Shown: piece by piece, positions 47,701 to 59,707 of the stretch | Layout of the letters: each line of letters begins with the position of its first letter | How positions within the stretch are numbered: position 1 is the stretch's first letter | Assembly: GCA_019843655.1 (NCBI GenBank) | Contig: JACDQD010000104.1 | Coordinates: 6,386,001-6,450,000 of the forward strand | Reading direction: 5' to 3' | Length of the DNA stretch: 64,000 nucleotides | From: Lethocerus indicus | Taxonomy: Eukaryota; Arthropoda; Insecta; Hemiptera; Belostomatidae | Position numbers and translations under genes: made by a program | Notes under the pieces: model-generated | What the model saw: the letters and a program-made list of their open reading frames with translations, nothing else | What the model was told of the DNA's origin: nothing | Database searches by the model: none

Positions 47701-50700
47701 GTAACATTTTGATATATCGTATAATCAGAACGGGCCTGACAAAGGATCAATACATGGAGTTAGTCCCTAGAACTAAAAAAATAAATTAATTAAAATTTGT
47801 GTCCGTTCGAGACAAAATCGAGTATATTGTGTAGTCGAGTACTATTCTGAAAAGAAAGACACAGATTCCTTTACATCAAAAGCTGCAGAATTGTGTCGGA
47901 TTTACAACATTTTTGGACATCTTGCGACCGCGTTGAGAAATTTCATAAAAGATTGTTTTGTTTGCAATCAAATATTGAAGAAATTTTCTACCCGCACTGT
48001 TGGTACGGTAATGTTGTTGAGAAAATATTGGATATATAGTTGTCACGGTATAGTTTTTTCAGAATATTGTAATATTTTGAAAAATTCAGAGCTGATTATT
48101 TAATATTATTGTCTAAATCATTATTATTTTAAACTACTAATTATTCACAACCCGTCTCCTATAACATTTTCAGACTGTTCTCAGGTTTAAAAAGCAATAG
48201 CACACATTATAAATGTGTCTAAGACTATTGGCATTCATATTATGCAACCAGTTCAATCCCGATAACGCGACAAATGTACTCCGCGGTACCGAAATAAATG
48301 CGGCAACTCAACACAATTGGTCCGCGTATGCGGACGCGGCCACCGCAAAATCGGTACTGTTCTAAAATGAATCATAAAAGGAACGACAAAGGAAGTAATA
48401 AAAGAAAGTGGGACTCGTCCTTGACAATGGGGGGTACTACCGACCGGCGCCGGCCGTGAATGGGCAGAAACTGGGACCTGCTCCTGGACCCCCGGGGGAC
48501 CCGCACAATCCGGACTGGAATTAAAAATGATCCTGAGACTTCTTTCAAAAACAACTTCCCTCTCATCCCCCCCTCCCGTCACTCTCGCTTTCTAGGCCTC
48601 TGAATAATCACGCGATAATGAAACACGACCCCGAATCGGTGCCGAACGATACCAATCTAAGGGGACCTTCCCAAACAAGGAATGGGAATTAAATCAACCG
48701 TGTTCATTATATATCATCCCGATTTGTATTCTCGCCACAATGCCGGTGTTTTTAATACTGACCTAATAACTGTTTTTTAAACTTTATTTACTAAAAAGCG
48801 TTTCTATTATATTTTCTAGACTATAAAAAAGCAACGCAACGGCTGGCAAAAACATCCACACGTTCAATTTCAACAAATAGATGATTCAACTAAAGAAGAT
48901 GTAGGGGAATGTAATCAGAAATATGTTTTCTGATAGTAAAAAAACTATCTTAATACAGTATGCGTTCAACTAAATATGTTCTTTCCGGTGTTATTGCGTG
49001 CAAATCAATAGCTCATAAATATTTCGCGATGGCAGAACTTATTTTTATACTTGCTATATATTAAATAATAACTTTTTTTTCGGGCTGGATAATGATTTAG
49101 CTCGGGAGGAGACGTGGTGGTGTCTTATTTTGAAGTCCTTGGAAGGGGTCTGGCTTTGAAAAAGGATGACGCAAGGGCGTCGCACCCACCCTCCCTCTCT
49201 CACTCTCTCTCTCTCTCCCGTTCTTGCTCTCAGTTTTATGTTTTTCTCTTTATTTCCCCTACCATTTAAACCTTAGCATTTTATGACGAATAAATGTCTC
49301 CAGGCCCCGGCGTATGCACACGCCCATGCCGCCTGCGAAATGACCCGGTCGCGAGAAAACTACGAAAAAACTTTTTAGAGCCCGGTGTTCGAACTGGAAG
49401 AAGTACTTCGGCCAGGAATAAACACTATATATAATATAATAGTGGGGTATACACGACCGGCTGTTCTTCCTTGGCTCGTAGGAGGGGGTGATAACATTAA
49501 AACTGAAATGAAGTTGTGTTAAAATAAAAACAATAAAATAAAAAACAGTATAAATCTTGTTAAAACCTCTCCAAAAAAATAATTTCTCAATAGGTTCTGC
49601 ATTACACAAATAAATAAACAATTCAAACCAAAGAAACTCGACATGTGTCTGATATTGTCGTGATTTAAAGTGTCATAATTGCTGAAACAAGAAAGTACTA
49701 CCTGGGCACTTAATAAATATGCCGAGAAGACAAATACCTTAAAATCTTAAAATACCTTAAATTAATAATACCGAGCAAAACGGTAACAGGCACATAAATA
49801 TATACAGAAACAAATTCAATTTTTCAGTTTTTCTCCAAACCACATTATAAAACGAAGAGGATAGTTCATGTTTTACTACCCTCAAAATTATATTCTCACC
49901 GTTCCCGAATGTTGCTCATTATGATTTCCCCGTTAAACATATACTCCATTTAATATCATCCAGATACCAATGTTCGGAAAATCAAGGCAGCTCTTTAACA
50001 GATAGATAGATGCAGATGCACATCAGTAAACATGGATTTGCGTTACATTCGGCCGATTGAACCGAAACTGAGGGAGGAAGGTGGCGAAATTGCATGATCA
50101 AATACTCGAGAGTTGGCGGGAACAGTTTCCGTCCAAGTTTTGGCCGCGGGTCACAGCGTATCACCGAAATCCAGTTCTCGCGCATACTATTTATGGGGAA
50201 TAAAGTGGAAAGATATCTCTGGATACTGGGGTACGGCCCCATCAATGCAAGGTAGAGTCTCTTGGATTTGAGAAACTTAGGCCTGGTCAACACATCTGAC
50301 CGCAACTTTCAAACAGGACAGAACCCCTCCCCCCCTTTCCCCTACTTGCAAGTCCTCGACAACTTGTTCCCCCTTCGGACAACGCCCCAAATAAGCCTAA
50401 AACTTCGCCGCTATCCCTCAACCTAATTTCTCAATGACTAATTTGCTCGTGACATTTTATTCGAGATATTTTCGAAGTATTTATGAAATCTGAAAATCTC
50501 AAATGCTAATTTTTAAATAAAGTTTCAAACATCAACGCCCATTAAGTACTAGACAAATATAGCTTCATCAAATTTGTGTATTGACTGACGGAGAGTTTTA
50601 TCAATAGTTTAATTTCTAATAATTATTCTCGTGGATTACTTTTGTTCTATTTTTTAATAACACACTCGTCATCCTTCGTTAACATGTAAATAAATAGTGG

Positions 50701-53239
50701 GACATAAATAAACGATGGGCCACTAAAGGAGAATATCCAGAGTAAGCAGTGCACAATTCTGGGGCGTTGGCAAAATTATGAAGCGGCTAGGGCAAATGAT
50801 TCGTCTTCGTTTAAATTATAATTCCGATGGTATAATCAGCTCAGATTAATCGAGCGTGAATTTTAATGGAGTGTCATCACTTGAGAGTGATTCATCACTT
50901 CTGATCAATCCTATTAGTTTCGACCGATTTCCACAAAAACGAGTCGCCTACCACCAAATATGATTAAAATCGGTCGTTTTATTATCGATGAGGCTGTGTC
51001 GCGTAAATCGAGTAAATCTCCGATTCATTTTCTAATTCGATACTGATACTTCTCGGTACATGCACTCGTAGTGCAATCAGTTGTCTGGACAATGCGTAAT
51101 GCTCTCAGATGTACACATTCGCACAAGTTGAAAATATATCAATAACATTATTTGTATAGTTACTTATTCCAACGCTACGAAAATAGTATAAATAAATTAA
51201 CGAAATGTAGTAATCCACTCCTATGAGAAATATCACCTGGTAGACGGAAGGATCGAATAAAATTAAAGCATATTGTCCAGGTCATGCCGTTAGAGGATGT
51301 AGTACATTTTTACTGACGACTATATTTGAAAAAAGCCATTCATGACCTAGGACACGGTATCAAACGATAATGAAGTTGTTGGACTACAGTCAATAAACCC
51401 GACCAAAAAAAAACTCGCCTCAACGTGACGCGCATAAAATTTTCCTTTTAATTTTATCGCCGCGCATACAAAATTCGTCCCCACCGAAACTGTTTTTCCA
51501 TCACGTTAATTTCGCCGGGCCCCCAATATTTTACAGTGTTTGCATACAATTTAAATATACTTAAAGACTTTTTTCTGGGTTTTTTTCAAGATAACCTCTT
51601 TCACACAGATGATCTCCCGGACACCCAATAAATTACATCCAATGAGATACATAAAAAACATTCTTCAAATCTAGATATAAACATAGAAAGTATGACATGG
51701 GGGAATTTTACCGGTACACTGATCGTATTTTTTAGGTATAATTTGCTATTTATTGTAGTAAATTCAGTGACCATTCAACGACGAAACAGACGCTATAATT
51801 AGTTGAAGTTTAGAAATTAATTCTAGGCCACAACAATATGTATAACACTTCGGGAATATTATGCAACATTTTCGAATTTATGGAATTCTATTCCACTATC
51901 GGACTGGGCGCTATGTTGCGAAGACGTGAAAAACTGAACTCGAGAGACGAGGGAAAGATGGATCTCAAAAATAGATTTCCAGGAAAGGCAGTCTGCGATG
52001 TGTGTGACGTCACTATATACCGGGAGGCCTGCTCTACTTCTGTTATCCGTCTGTTTACTGGATCTTTCGATTTATCACTATTTATAGTTAACTGTATATA
52101 TCTAACAAATGTTAAATGGGCGAAATCGCTGCTCCAATCTGATCAACCCTATTTTCGAATGTTAACATATTTTATTGCTATGAACTAACGCTGTCTGAAA
52201 AAGTTCTGTCTTTACGGTCCCGACAAAAACAAATAGTGGGGCGGTTCGCCATATCGCTTCCGTATTATACCAAGAGACGCGATAATTACCTACTAAGTAA
52301 AACCAATATAAGCTATTAGATAGGGGTCGGATCCGTTAGTCAACACTAGGGTTTGTCAACACTACAGGGGTTGTTGTGTTATCATTAGTATTGTTGTTGT
52401 ACCAGTCGTCAGCCAACAATAACAACAAAGCGGTCTCCTTTGCTGAAAGAGCTCCTCCAGGCTACTACAACAACGGGGGCAAAGCAATAGAATTGTTTTC
52501 TACCTTTTATTCTATCGATATACACTCAACTTCAAATTCTAATCATTCAATCGCCCCGCTGTCTTCCATTCACAGTACGACAGGAATCATGAAGATAAAA
52601 CAAACATCGTACATGTCTAGAAGAATCATTATTTGCACTAATCGTTAAATTACTGGCCGGTTTTTAAGACGTACATAGCGTCATCGTCTCGAACGAATTT
52701 AATTCACAGTAAATTTTAATTATTAATTCCAGCAGATATTGGGGTTTTTCATTACCGCGTTTATATATTTTGAGACGGAACGAGTAAAAACACTGCACGA
52801 TAAAATTTAATTACTAGCGAGAACGGTTTTATTTACACCCTTGCTACGTGCGGTAATTAGCAAATTCCGCACAGGTTGTAATCACATCTCCCTGATGATT
52901 AAATAAACTTACGTGCAATATAATAAAAACTAGTTGGATCGGTTATTTAAATATGTATCCGTCACGCTAGAGCTAACTACTGACATTATTATAAATATTT
53001 TCAAACCAGTATTATACGTTATCTGTGCGTTATATGGTCTATTTTGGAATGATTTACATTATCCTATTTCAAAATTTCTGACGGCTGCAGTTGGGATATA
53101 TTATACACTTATATGGGATATTTATATACAATATAAAGAAAATATGGACAGTACGCGGCTAATAATATCGAACGATAAATCTGAATTTTCAAGGGGGAAT
53201 CACTGAACAAACGTTTGAGCTATGCTTTGAGCGAACCCG
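47701..53239. other. Non-coding stretch
   Basis: No gene is supported. A GC-rich patch lies at 48270-48510, a pyrimidine-rich (TC)n patch at about 49190-49217, and a perfect CRE palindrome TGACGTCA at 52005-52012 directly before TATATA. The remaining sequence is AT-rich. The 116-codon plus frame at 51838-52188 shows no recognised domain. Confidence 0.45.
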
Positions 53240-53600
53240 GCGGCGTACCGTTAACCGGCTCATGAAATAACGGTACCGAGGTAGGGTTGGCCGAGGCTGT
53301 TAAGAGCGCCGCCGCTAGTAGTACTACATTCTGGGGGTTGTTGGGTGGTGGGGGCGGAGGGGAAGGTTCACGTGACCCGGGGCCAAGGGGACCATCGGTC
53401 ACCCTCTGCCCACAAAGCCGCCCCCACCACCCCCGTGGACACGTCAAGTGGTGACGTCACATGCCCACAGACACGAAGACACGTACACGTTCACCGGGTC
53501 TCACTTAAGCTGCCCACAACCAGTTGCTTCGGTCCTACACTCCCACGTAAAACACTCACACACGCGAGACTACCTTCGTGGCCTCCTTAATCCTCCCTCT
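53240..53600. promoter_or_regulatory. GC-rich island with E-box and CRE palindromes
   Basis: The island is GC-rich and has CpG words. It carries TCACGTGA (53368-53375), an E-box palindrome of the USF/TFE type, and TGACGTCA (53452-53459), the perfect CREB/ATF palindrome. A series of CACG and GACACG words follows to about 53500. Overlapping frames on both strands are proline-rich and unrecognised. A promoter or enhancer is possible, but no transcript is evident. Confidence 0.3.
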
Positions 53601-53829
53601 ACCCTCTTCGCGTTCCGGAATCGGGATGATGGAACTAACTCGAGAGCTCTGACAGCCCTCCATAATCCGATCTTGTAAACATGTCCCATTACTATCCGCG
53701 TTTTGAAAATTACCATACATCCCGCTGCATATATTATACAACCTTTTTATGTTGAAATGATGGACTAGGCCTTCATAATTGGCAAGGGGGGTTTCCTTAA
53801 CCTTACCCAACAACGACGTTAGCCAGGAG

Positions 53830-53880
53830 CTGGAATCAAACCATTAATCTAGTGTTCGACACAGTTGAGCTAGCCCGGAT
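53830..53880 (-). mobile_element. Truncated tRNA-like sequence (tRNA pseudogene or SINE head)
   Basis: On the minus strand TAGCTCAACTG (reversed 53862-53872) is a good Pol III A box, and TGGTTTGATTCCA (reversed 53831-53843) is a good B box in a T-loop context. GCTC and GAAC around the D-loop nearly pair. The boxes are only about 19 bases apart, and the 3' half of the anticodon stem and the variable region appear to be missing, so no functional tRNA can form. It could be a decayed tRNA gene or the head of a SINE. Confidence 0.45.
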
Positions 53881-56800
53881 TACATGCAGAATAGGATAAG
53901 TTAATAAAATTAATAGCCAAATAAATGGGAGTCGACGTTATTTCGGAATATGATTTCCGCACTTATCTTCAATCGCCTGCGTTATTCAAGGATTTTTTTC
54001 TGGAAATACTTGGAGATGATTCTATTTAGTACGAAGACAGAGTAATGAAGAAAGTTGAATAATGACAAAAAATGGCAAAGAAATCTGCATTAGAAATTAA
54101 AATGGGTGGTGATGTGAATATGTTAGGTACGGGTGCTTGAACATAAAAATTGTATAATAACTTTTCATTACTCTAATCACTTTGCCAATTTCTGTAGCGT
54201 ATATGGGTCAATTTACACATACGAGGTTGATTTTGAGTGATTGTTAATACGTATATCCTACATTTATGCTTGCTCCAAATCTCAAACATCAATCCAAATT
54301 GAGAGAAGATCGACGAAATCTACGGTATTCAAAATTTAAAAAAAATCGGTAATAAATTACCCATAATAATACTTCGGTGTACGTTCAATAAAAGATTAGG
54401 ATGTGGATTTTAACTGTATAGTCACAACGCTTCATAGGATGACTCAAAAACACAATTTGAAATATGCTTAGTATTCCTCCTATTCATATTGTTATACAAC
54501 TAAAGTCGCTATTTAAGAATTAAAACGAGCAACCGGTGACACAAAACAGATTTTAACCTGCACGTAATACGAATATAGAATCGATTATAACCAAAGCCGC
54601 ATTGCATACCGAAGAACGACAGGCGCTGAACAAGTTTTTCACATCTTACAGTCAATAATATTCCACTATAAAGTGGCCCGTAAACGCTTATTATATGTCT
54701 TCATATTTTATGGCAACTTCGTCTAATCAGCGTCGTGGAGTACGCAAAAAAAACTAACTGTACAGTACCTTGTGAGAAGGGGTTACTAATCATAAACAAT
54801 CTCTAACTGTTAACTGTGAGGTGATGAATTCTTAGTGATTATTCAAGTGTTCATGATGTGGATAACTTACCTGGAACAAAAAGAAAAAACAACAATTAAA
54901 TATCAATAAAAACTGGTACCTAACAAATGTATTGTAATTAGTAATGCTAAAAAATAACTACAAATTGGGACAATTTGAAGATGAATGATTTGAGAACAAT
55001 TTTAAGAAATATATTGAAAAGTCTTCCTCAAACAAATTCATGCGTACATAATTTAAGGTGATATTCGAACCGGAGGTGAAATCACACAGTCACACGGCAT
55101 ACATTCATTTCCATACGGAAATAAACATTTGTTATTACGAAAAAGGAGTTCTTGAAGATAATATTTAACTTTTAACCTCTTCTTTATTTACCCTTAAGTA
55201 ATTGTCTTGGGTTTTGAATTTTGTAGCGCTGGAATGCATTAAGATATTCAGTAAACAGTCCACAAAAATTAACATATTTTCTCAACAATGCCGTGCTATA
55301 CGAAAAACGCAGATGGCATTCGGGTTAAGATATATTTAAAGAGGTCTGAGAGAGACAAAATGTCTTCAGTACTCGCAAGTAAAGTTTCAGGCCAAATTAG
55401 TTTAATTGATAAGGCCGCCTCACAATTCATAAAATAACTAATACTGCCTTTGTGTAAGTGAAAATCTTACAGGATAAAAGAAGGACCACTGCCACAGGAA
55501 TAACTTCATAAACGATTCAAAGATGAACTTATTCTATATAGCAGCAACTAATAAAAAACAGCTGTCAAGTTTTTTACAACAACCAACCAATCTCCTTCGA
55601 TGTGAAATTAATTGACCAGTTTTCGTTTAAGCTGCGAAAATTAATCAGCAGATAACAGGAAGGGAAAAAAGGTGGGGGGTGGAGTGGGGGGAGGACTACT
55701 CCTCCTACTACTACTTATAAACTTCTAAATAAGCCTTCCTACAAAATTCATTCTAAACTGTGTTAAAAGTCTCCCCTACCGCCCGCTTAATTGATATTCG
55801 ACACTTTTTTCCTTCTTCTGTTTTAAGAGTTCATTAATTATTATTTAACCAATGAGCCCGCTGATAAGTCTAATCAGCTAACGAACTTGTTTGAGGACTT
55901 AATTTTCTGACTCCGGAAGAAGGGGGGAGGGAGGAGGAGAAAAGAAGTTAGAACGTGAACACAGCAGTAGGAGAATTCAAACGCGTTCGTTTTTAATTTA
56001 TGGTTTACCTTCCATATGACTTTTAAATCAGCCGTGTAAAGGAGCGTTATTGTCTGATTTGGCGTAAAACGCATATCTGTATCATGTTAAAGGACTATGA
56101 ACGATTCAACTCCGTAGTTCTAGCGGTGGATGAGTGTTCTTTATTCATCACTCTAGTATCTTTTGTGGCATTTGCATTTTCCAACTTACAGTGTTCCAGG
56201 AATCTCACGGTAGAAATCAATTTTAGCACCGATTATTTCGGCATAATTACAAAACAATGAACATGTACCCCAAAACCTAAGTTATATAATGAGACAAGTA
56301 TAAGTTTCCATTAAAAATGTATTCCTCCATAAGATATATCTCGTGTCGCCTTGCGTGTTAATCTTATATCTAGAGATATCACAATCATCCATCTGACAAG
56401 TTTGAACCCGTAGACCATCAAACCAACCTCCAGTACCTGTAGGTTTCTTCATAGATTTTATTGTTTGTACAACGCTAACATTAACACGAAAACATGATTC
56501 TAAAATTCTAAAATTTGAGACCTATTGTCTAGCACTGATTTGATTCCATATTGACGATTACCTACAAAACTACGACTGTTATGACAACATAAAATATTGT
56601 TAAAAGTTGAATACACAACAAGATGCACACACCTGAAGAAAGTTGAGAGGAACCGTTTCTGAAATCGAATTGACAATCGCTATTGCTATTCCATTACAAA
56701 CAGTACGGCGGCGGACAGAAATATAAAAAGGAATTTCAAAGAGTTCCCATCGGAACAGATAAACCGTATAAAACTTCCTCGCAATAAAATTTCAATAAGA

Positions 56801-59543
56801 ACAAATTCAGCGGTAAATTTCCGATTTTTAATCTCTATCGAGCCGGTGATGCCGATTCGCACACAATTTGCCACGGACAGTACTCCTAATTTTCTTCTTA
56901 ATTTTTCAAGAGTAAATCTCCTCTCTCCTTTTTAGAATTCAAAACTATTTCCAACGGGACGAGGGACGCAATTCACGCGAGACTCGCATTAAAAGTTTTA
57001 TCGGCCGAAAAAGAAAGTATTTAGTTCTTCCCCTCGAGCTTTCTTCTTTTTCCCTTTGTTTCTCCCCTCCTCCACCTCCTCCTCCTCGACTTCTCTCTTT
57101 CCTCTCCTTTTTTTGTAACAAACAGATAAGGAAGGAGTTGGACCCACCCGCCTTTCTATTTTCCTTATTTTTAACTCTATTTACCGAAGATCCCATATTA
57201 TTTACTCGAAGAAACGGGACATCGGGGTCAATTGAAGTAAGTCACAGGTTCGGAGGACCCATTCACAGAGTGCATTTATTTAACCTTTTCTTTTAATTGC
57301 AGACCGTATTCAGAGATGAGTTCTCAATTCGGCAGTTGCTTTACAAGGCTTCAGACTGTGGCAATTTTAATTTAAACATCGTATAGTCGGAAAATTATAA
57401 GTTGACAGCAGTAGTGCTTAGTTGTAAAACTGAGTTAAAAAATAACAGTTAAATCAGGAAAAACAGGTATTTTACGTAGGGGAATAATAATATGTAACGG
57501 ATAAATGAAGAACGATCTTCGATTAGAGCTCGGCGAGCATCCATTCCCACGTAGCTCTTATCTAAGAAACGATACCGTCCTATACAGATAATCCACTACC
57601 GGGAAAAATAGCTGTCGCCATCGTTTAATTTACAGTTAGATCGCGTTACGTTAAAACCGAGGTTACTAGGAATATGTTGCACACGGGAGTTTTCATGTAA
57701 AATAATCAAGGTGTTATATTTAAATCCGACGGCGGAAATGATGGAAATAGACTTGTTTGTATATAATGCACTCGTCGGAAAGCCTCGGCCGATGATGGCC
57801 CAAGTTTATGAGAAGCCTGGTGGTCCTGGTACTATAAATAGAAACACCTGAATATCGAACCGGATGAATAGAGCGCGCACCCTGGCGCTCCGGCCACAAC
57901 GGTAATTGGTTTTCGGGACCTTTTTACAAAAATTAAATTTAATGAACTTTCAATACGATTATAGTCACTCCTGTTAGCTTATTGGAGAACAAACAAACCG
58001 AATACTCTGATAAATAAATAATTGGTTACGACAACTGATCTGCAACACGGTATTTTTGACAATATTTTAATCCAAATATATAATAACAATAAGTTAAAGT
58101 ATTAAAAATAACTTATTAACAATAATTTCAATATTATTACTAATTATAAGTTATGAAACATTTGGAGCGGCTTCCACATTATTTCAAACAGTAGTGTATA
58201 AACAACTGAAAAAAAATTATATTTTGCTGGATATTGAAGCCAACAGATTCCCGTTAGACTTTAGCTAATTAATTTCTAAATATTTCTAAATTACGTAATA
58301 TAAGGTACTACTCCCAATAATGGGTTTAAAACCCATCGAAGTAATACCTGTAAGCAAATTATGCGTATAATACTAGTAGGGAATGATTCCAATATATTGT
58401 CTTATGGGCCTGTTTGATTTACATTGATAGTGCAGGCACTGGCTAATGCTTAGGCTGTGCCCCATAAAACGTATATAACAGAAATGTAATTCGAATAAAA
58501 GAAAACTAAAAAATTGAAATAAATCAATAAAACACTAAGGAACTGATAAGCTTAAATGTTTCAATACGAAACCAAAATATAATTTAACATAAGTCTTCAG
58601 TATCGAATGCGATGTTATAAAATGTGAAGGCCATAAAACGCAAAAACAGTTTGACAGTTTTCACATTCTCAATCGGAACCAATTTGAGTTTCTAATATTT
58701 AAAAAAACAAGCCATAAACTATCTTCTGTTACACAACTTTAACCTGGAGTGAATTAGGCCGATAATTATTTATTAATTAAGACCTGGCGGGTGGAGTGGA
58801 AGGTGTTAAATATCTATTTGCGGGTAAGGTCGGCAGGAAAAAAACACACAAACGGGTAAAAGAAGTGGCTGACAATAACACAGAGGACTAGGGCAATATT
58901 TTTAAGCGGGGGCGAGTTTTATGAGTCGTAAAGTGACGTCGTTGAATACGATCGGGAATTAAAGGGAAAGCCCATAAAAAAGGATCCGGACGTAATACGA
59001 GCCTAAACCCCCCCCCGAACAATTGTATACACTGTCCACAACCACTTCCCTTTGTATTAAGTTATTACGATAACGCCACGAAAATATAAACAAGGAACTT
59101 AATTGATTAAAGAAATATCCTTGATTAGGGTATAAGGTTATTAAAAAAAATATGGATTAAGCTAATTAAAATAATTTTATCAACAAATGCCGTTGGAATG
59201 CCATTGTTTCCGTGAAAAAGAAAGACTTCAACGCACAACACAAAGAAAGACAGAGCCAAGTTATTTTCAGAAAATCCGGGATTTAATTTAAGCTATTGTA
59301 CCAGGAAACGGTGCATTGGGCATAACAGTGAGGGGGGAAGGTCATCAGTTTCGACCAGGATCCAACCTTTGACATATAATTTATTCATTCCTACCAATCT
59401 TGAATTTTCAACTCTTAGTCCTCATCGTGCCCAGCGCTAAGTAAACAAAAATATTTATTTCTGGAATCTATTCGCACATGTGCTTATATATTTCTATATT
59501 GTATAACATAAAAATAAATCGATGTGTTCTCGATACCGATAGA
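53881..59543. other. AT-rich non-coding stretch
   Basis: No gene is supported. It includes a weak B-box-like word near 56405-56415, a pyrimidine-rich patch at 57030-57115, and overlapping small inverted repeats at 58088-58117 (AATAAGTTA with TAACTTATT). A mixed GC/TAATTA block at 58760-59016 ends in C9. The block contains TGACGTCG near 58935 and resembles the enhancer-like block at 24.3 kb. Confidence 0.5.
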
Positions 59544-59545
59544 TA

Positions 59546-59707
59546 CGAGGGTTGTTTGATAAGTATGGTACGAAGTTATTAACACCGTTTCTTGACCAAA
59601 ATTATTTTCATTATTCACACATAATCACCCATTTAGGCAGATACACTTCCAGCGAATTGAAAATTGTTTTTATCCCAACCGAAAAGCTTTTTTTCAAAAC
59701 ACCCTCG
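59546..59707. mobile_element. mariner-type MITE
   Basis: A 162-base element starts with CGAGGGTTGTTTGATAAG directly after a TA dinucleotide (59544-59545). It ends with an inverted copy whose complement reads CGAGGGTGTTTTGAAAAA (59690-59707); 14-15 of 18 positions agree. The CGAGGGT-TGTTTGA-type end is characteristic of mariner-family transposons, which insert at TA. On the right the expected TA is CA, with TATCC two bases on, so the duplication may have mutated. There is no room for a transposase, so this is an internally deleted, non-autonomous copy. Confidence 0.6.

Noticed and set aside
47157..47750. Longest open frame, 197 codons on the minus strand
   Set aside because: It lies in GC-rich DNA where stops are rare, runs through a (CA)10 array as Cys-Val repeats, and shows no domain or signal I recognise.
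52005..52020. CRE palindrome directly followed by TATATA as a compact promoter
   Set aside because: The spacing of one to two bases is not promoter-like, and the surrounding open frame is unrecognised; kept only as a passing note.
1957..53375. CACGTG E-boxes at many positions (for example near 1957, 26645, 39786, 45426, 53369)
   Set aside because: About nine were noticed, fewer than the roughly fifteen expected by chance for a six-base word; no enrichment.
56395..56450. B-box-like GGGTTCAAACT on the minus strand
   Set aside because: The last two conserved bases are missing and the T-stem does not pair; no convincing A box.
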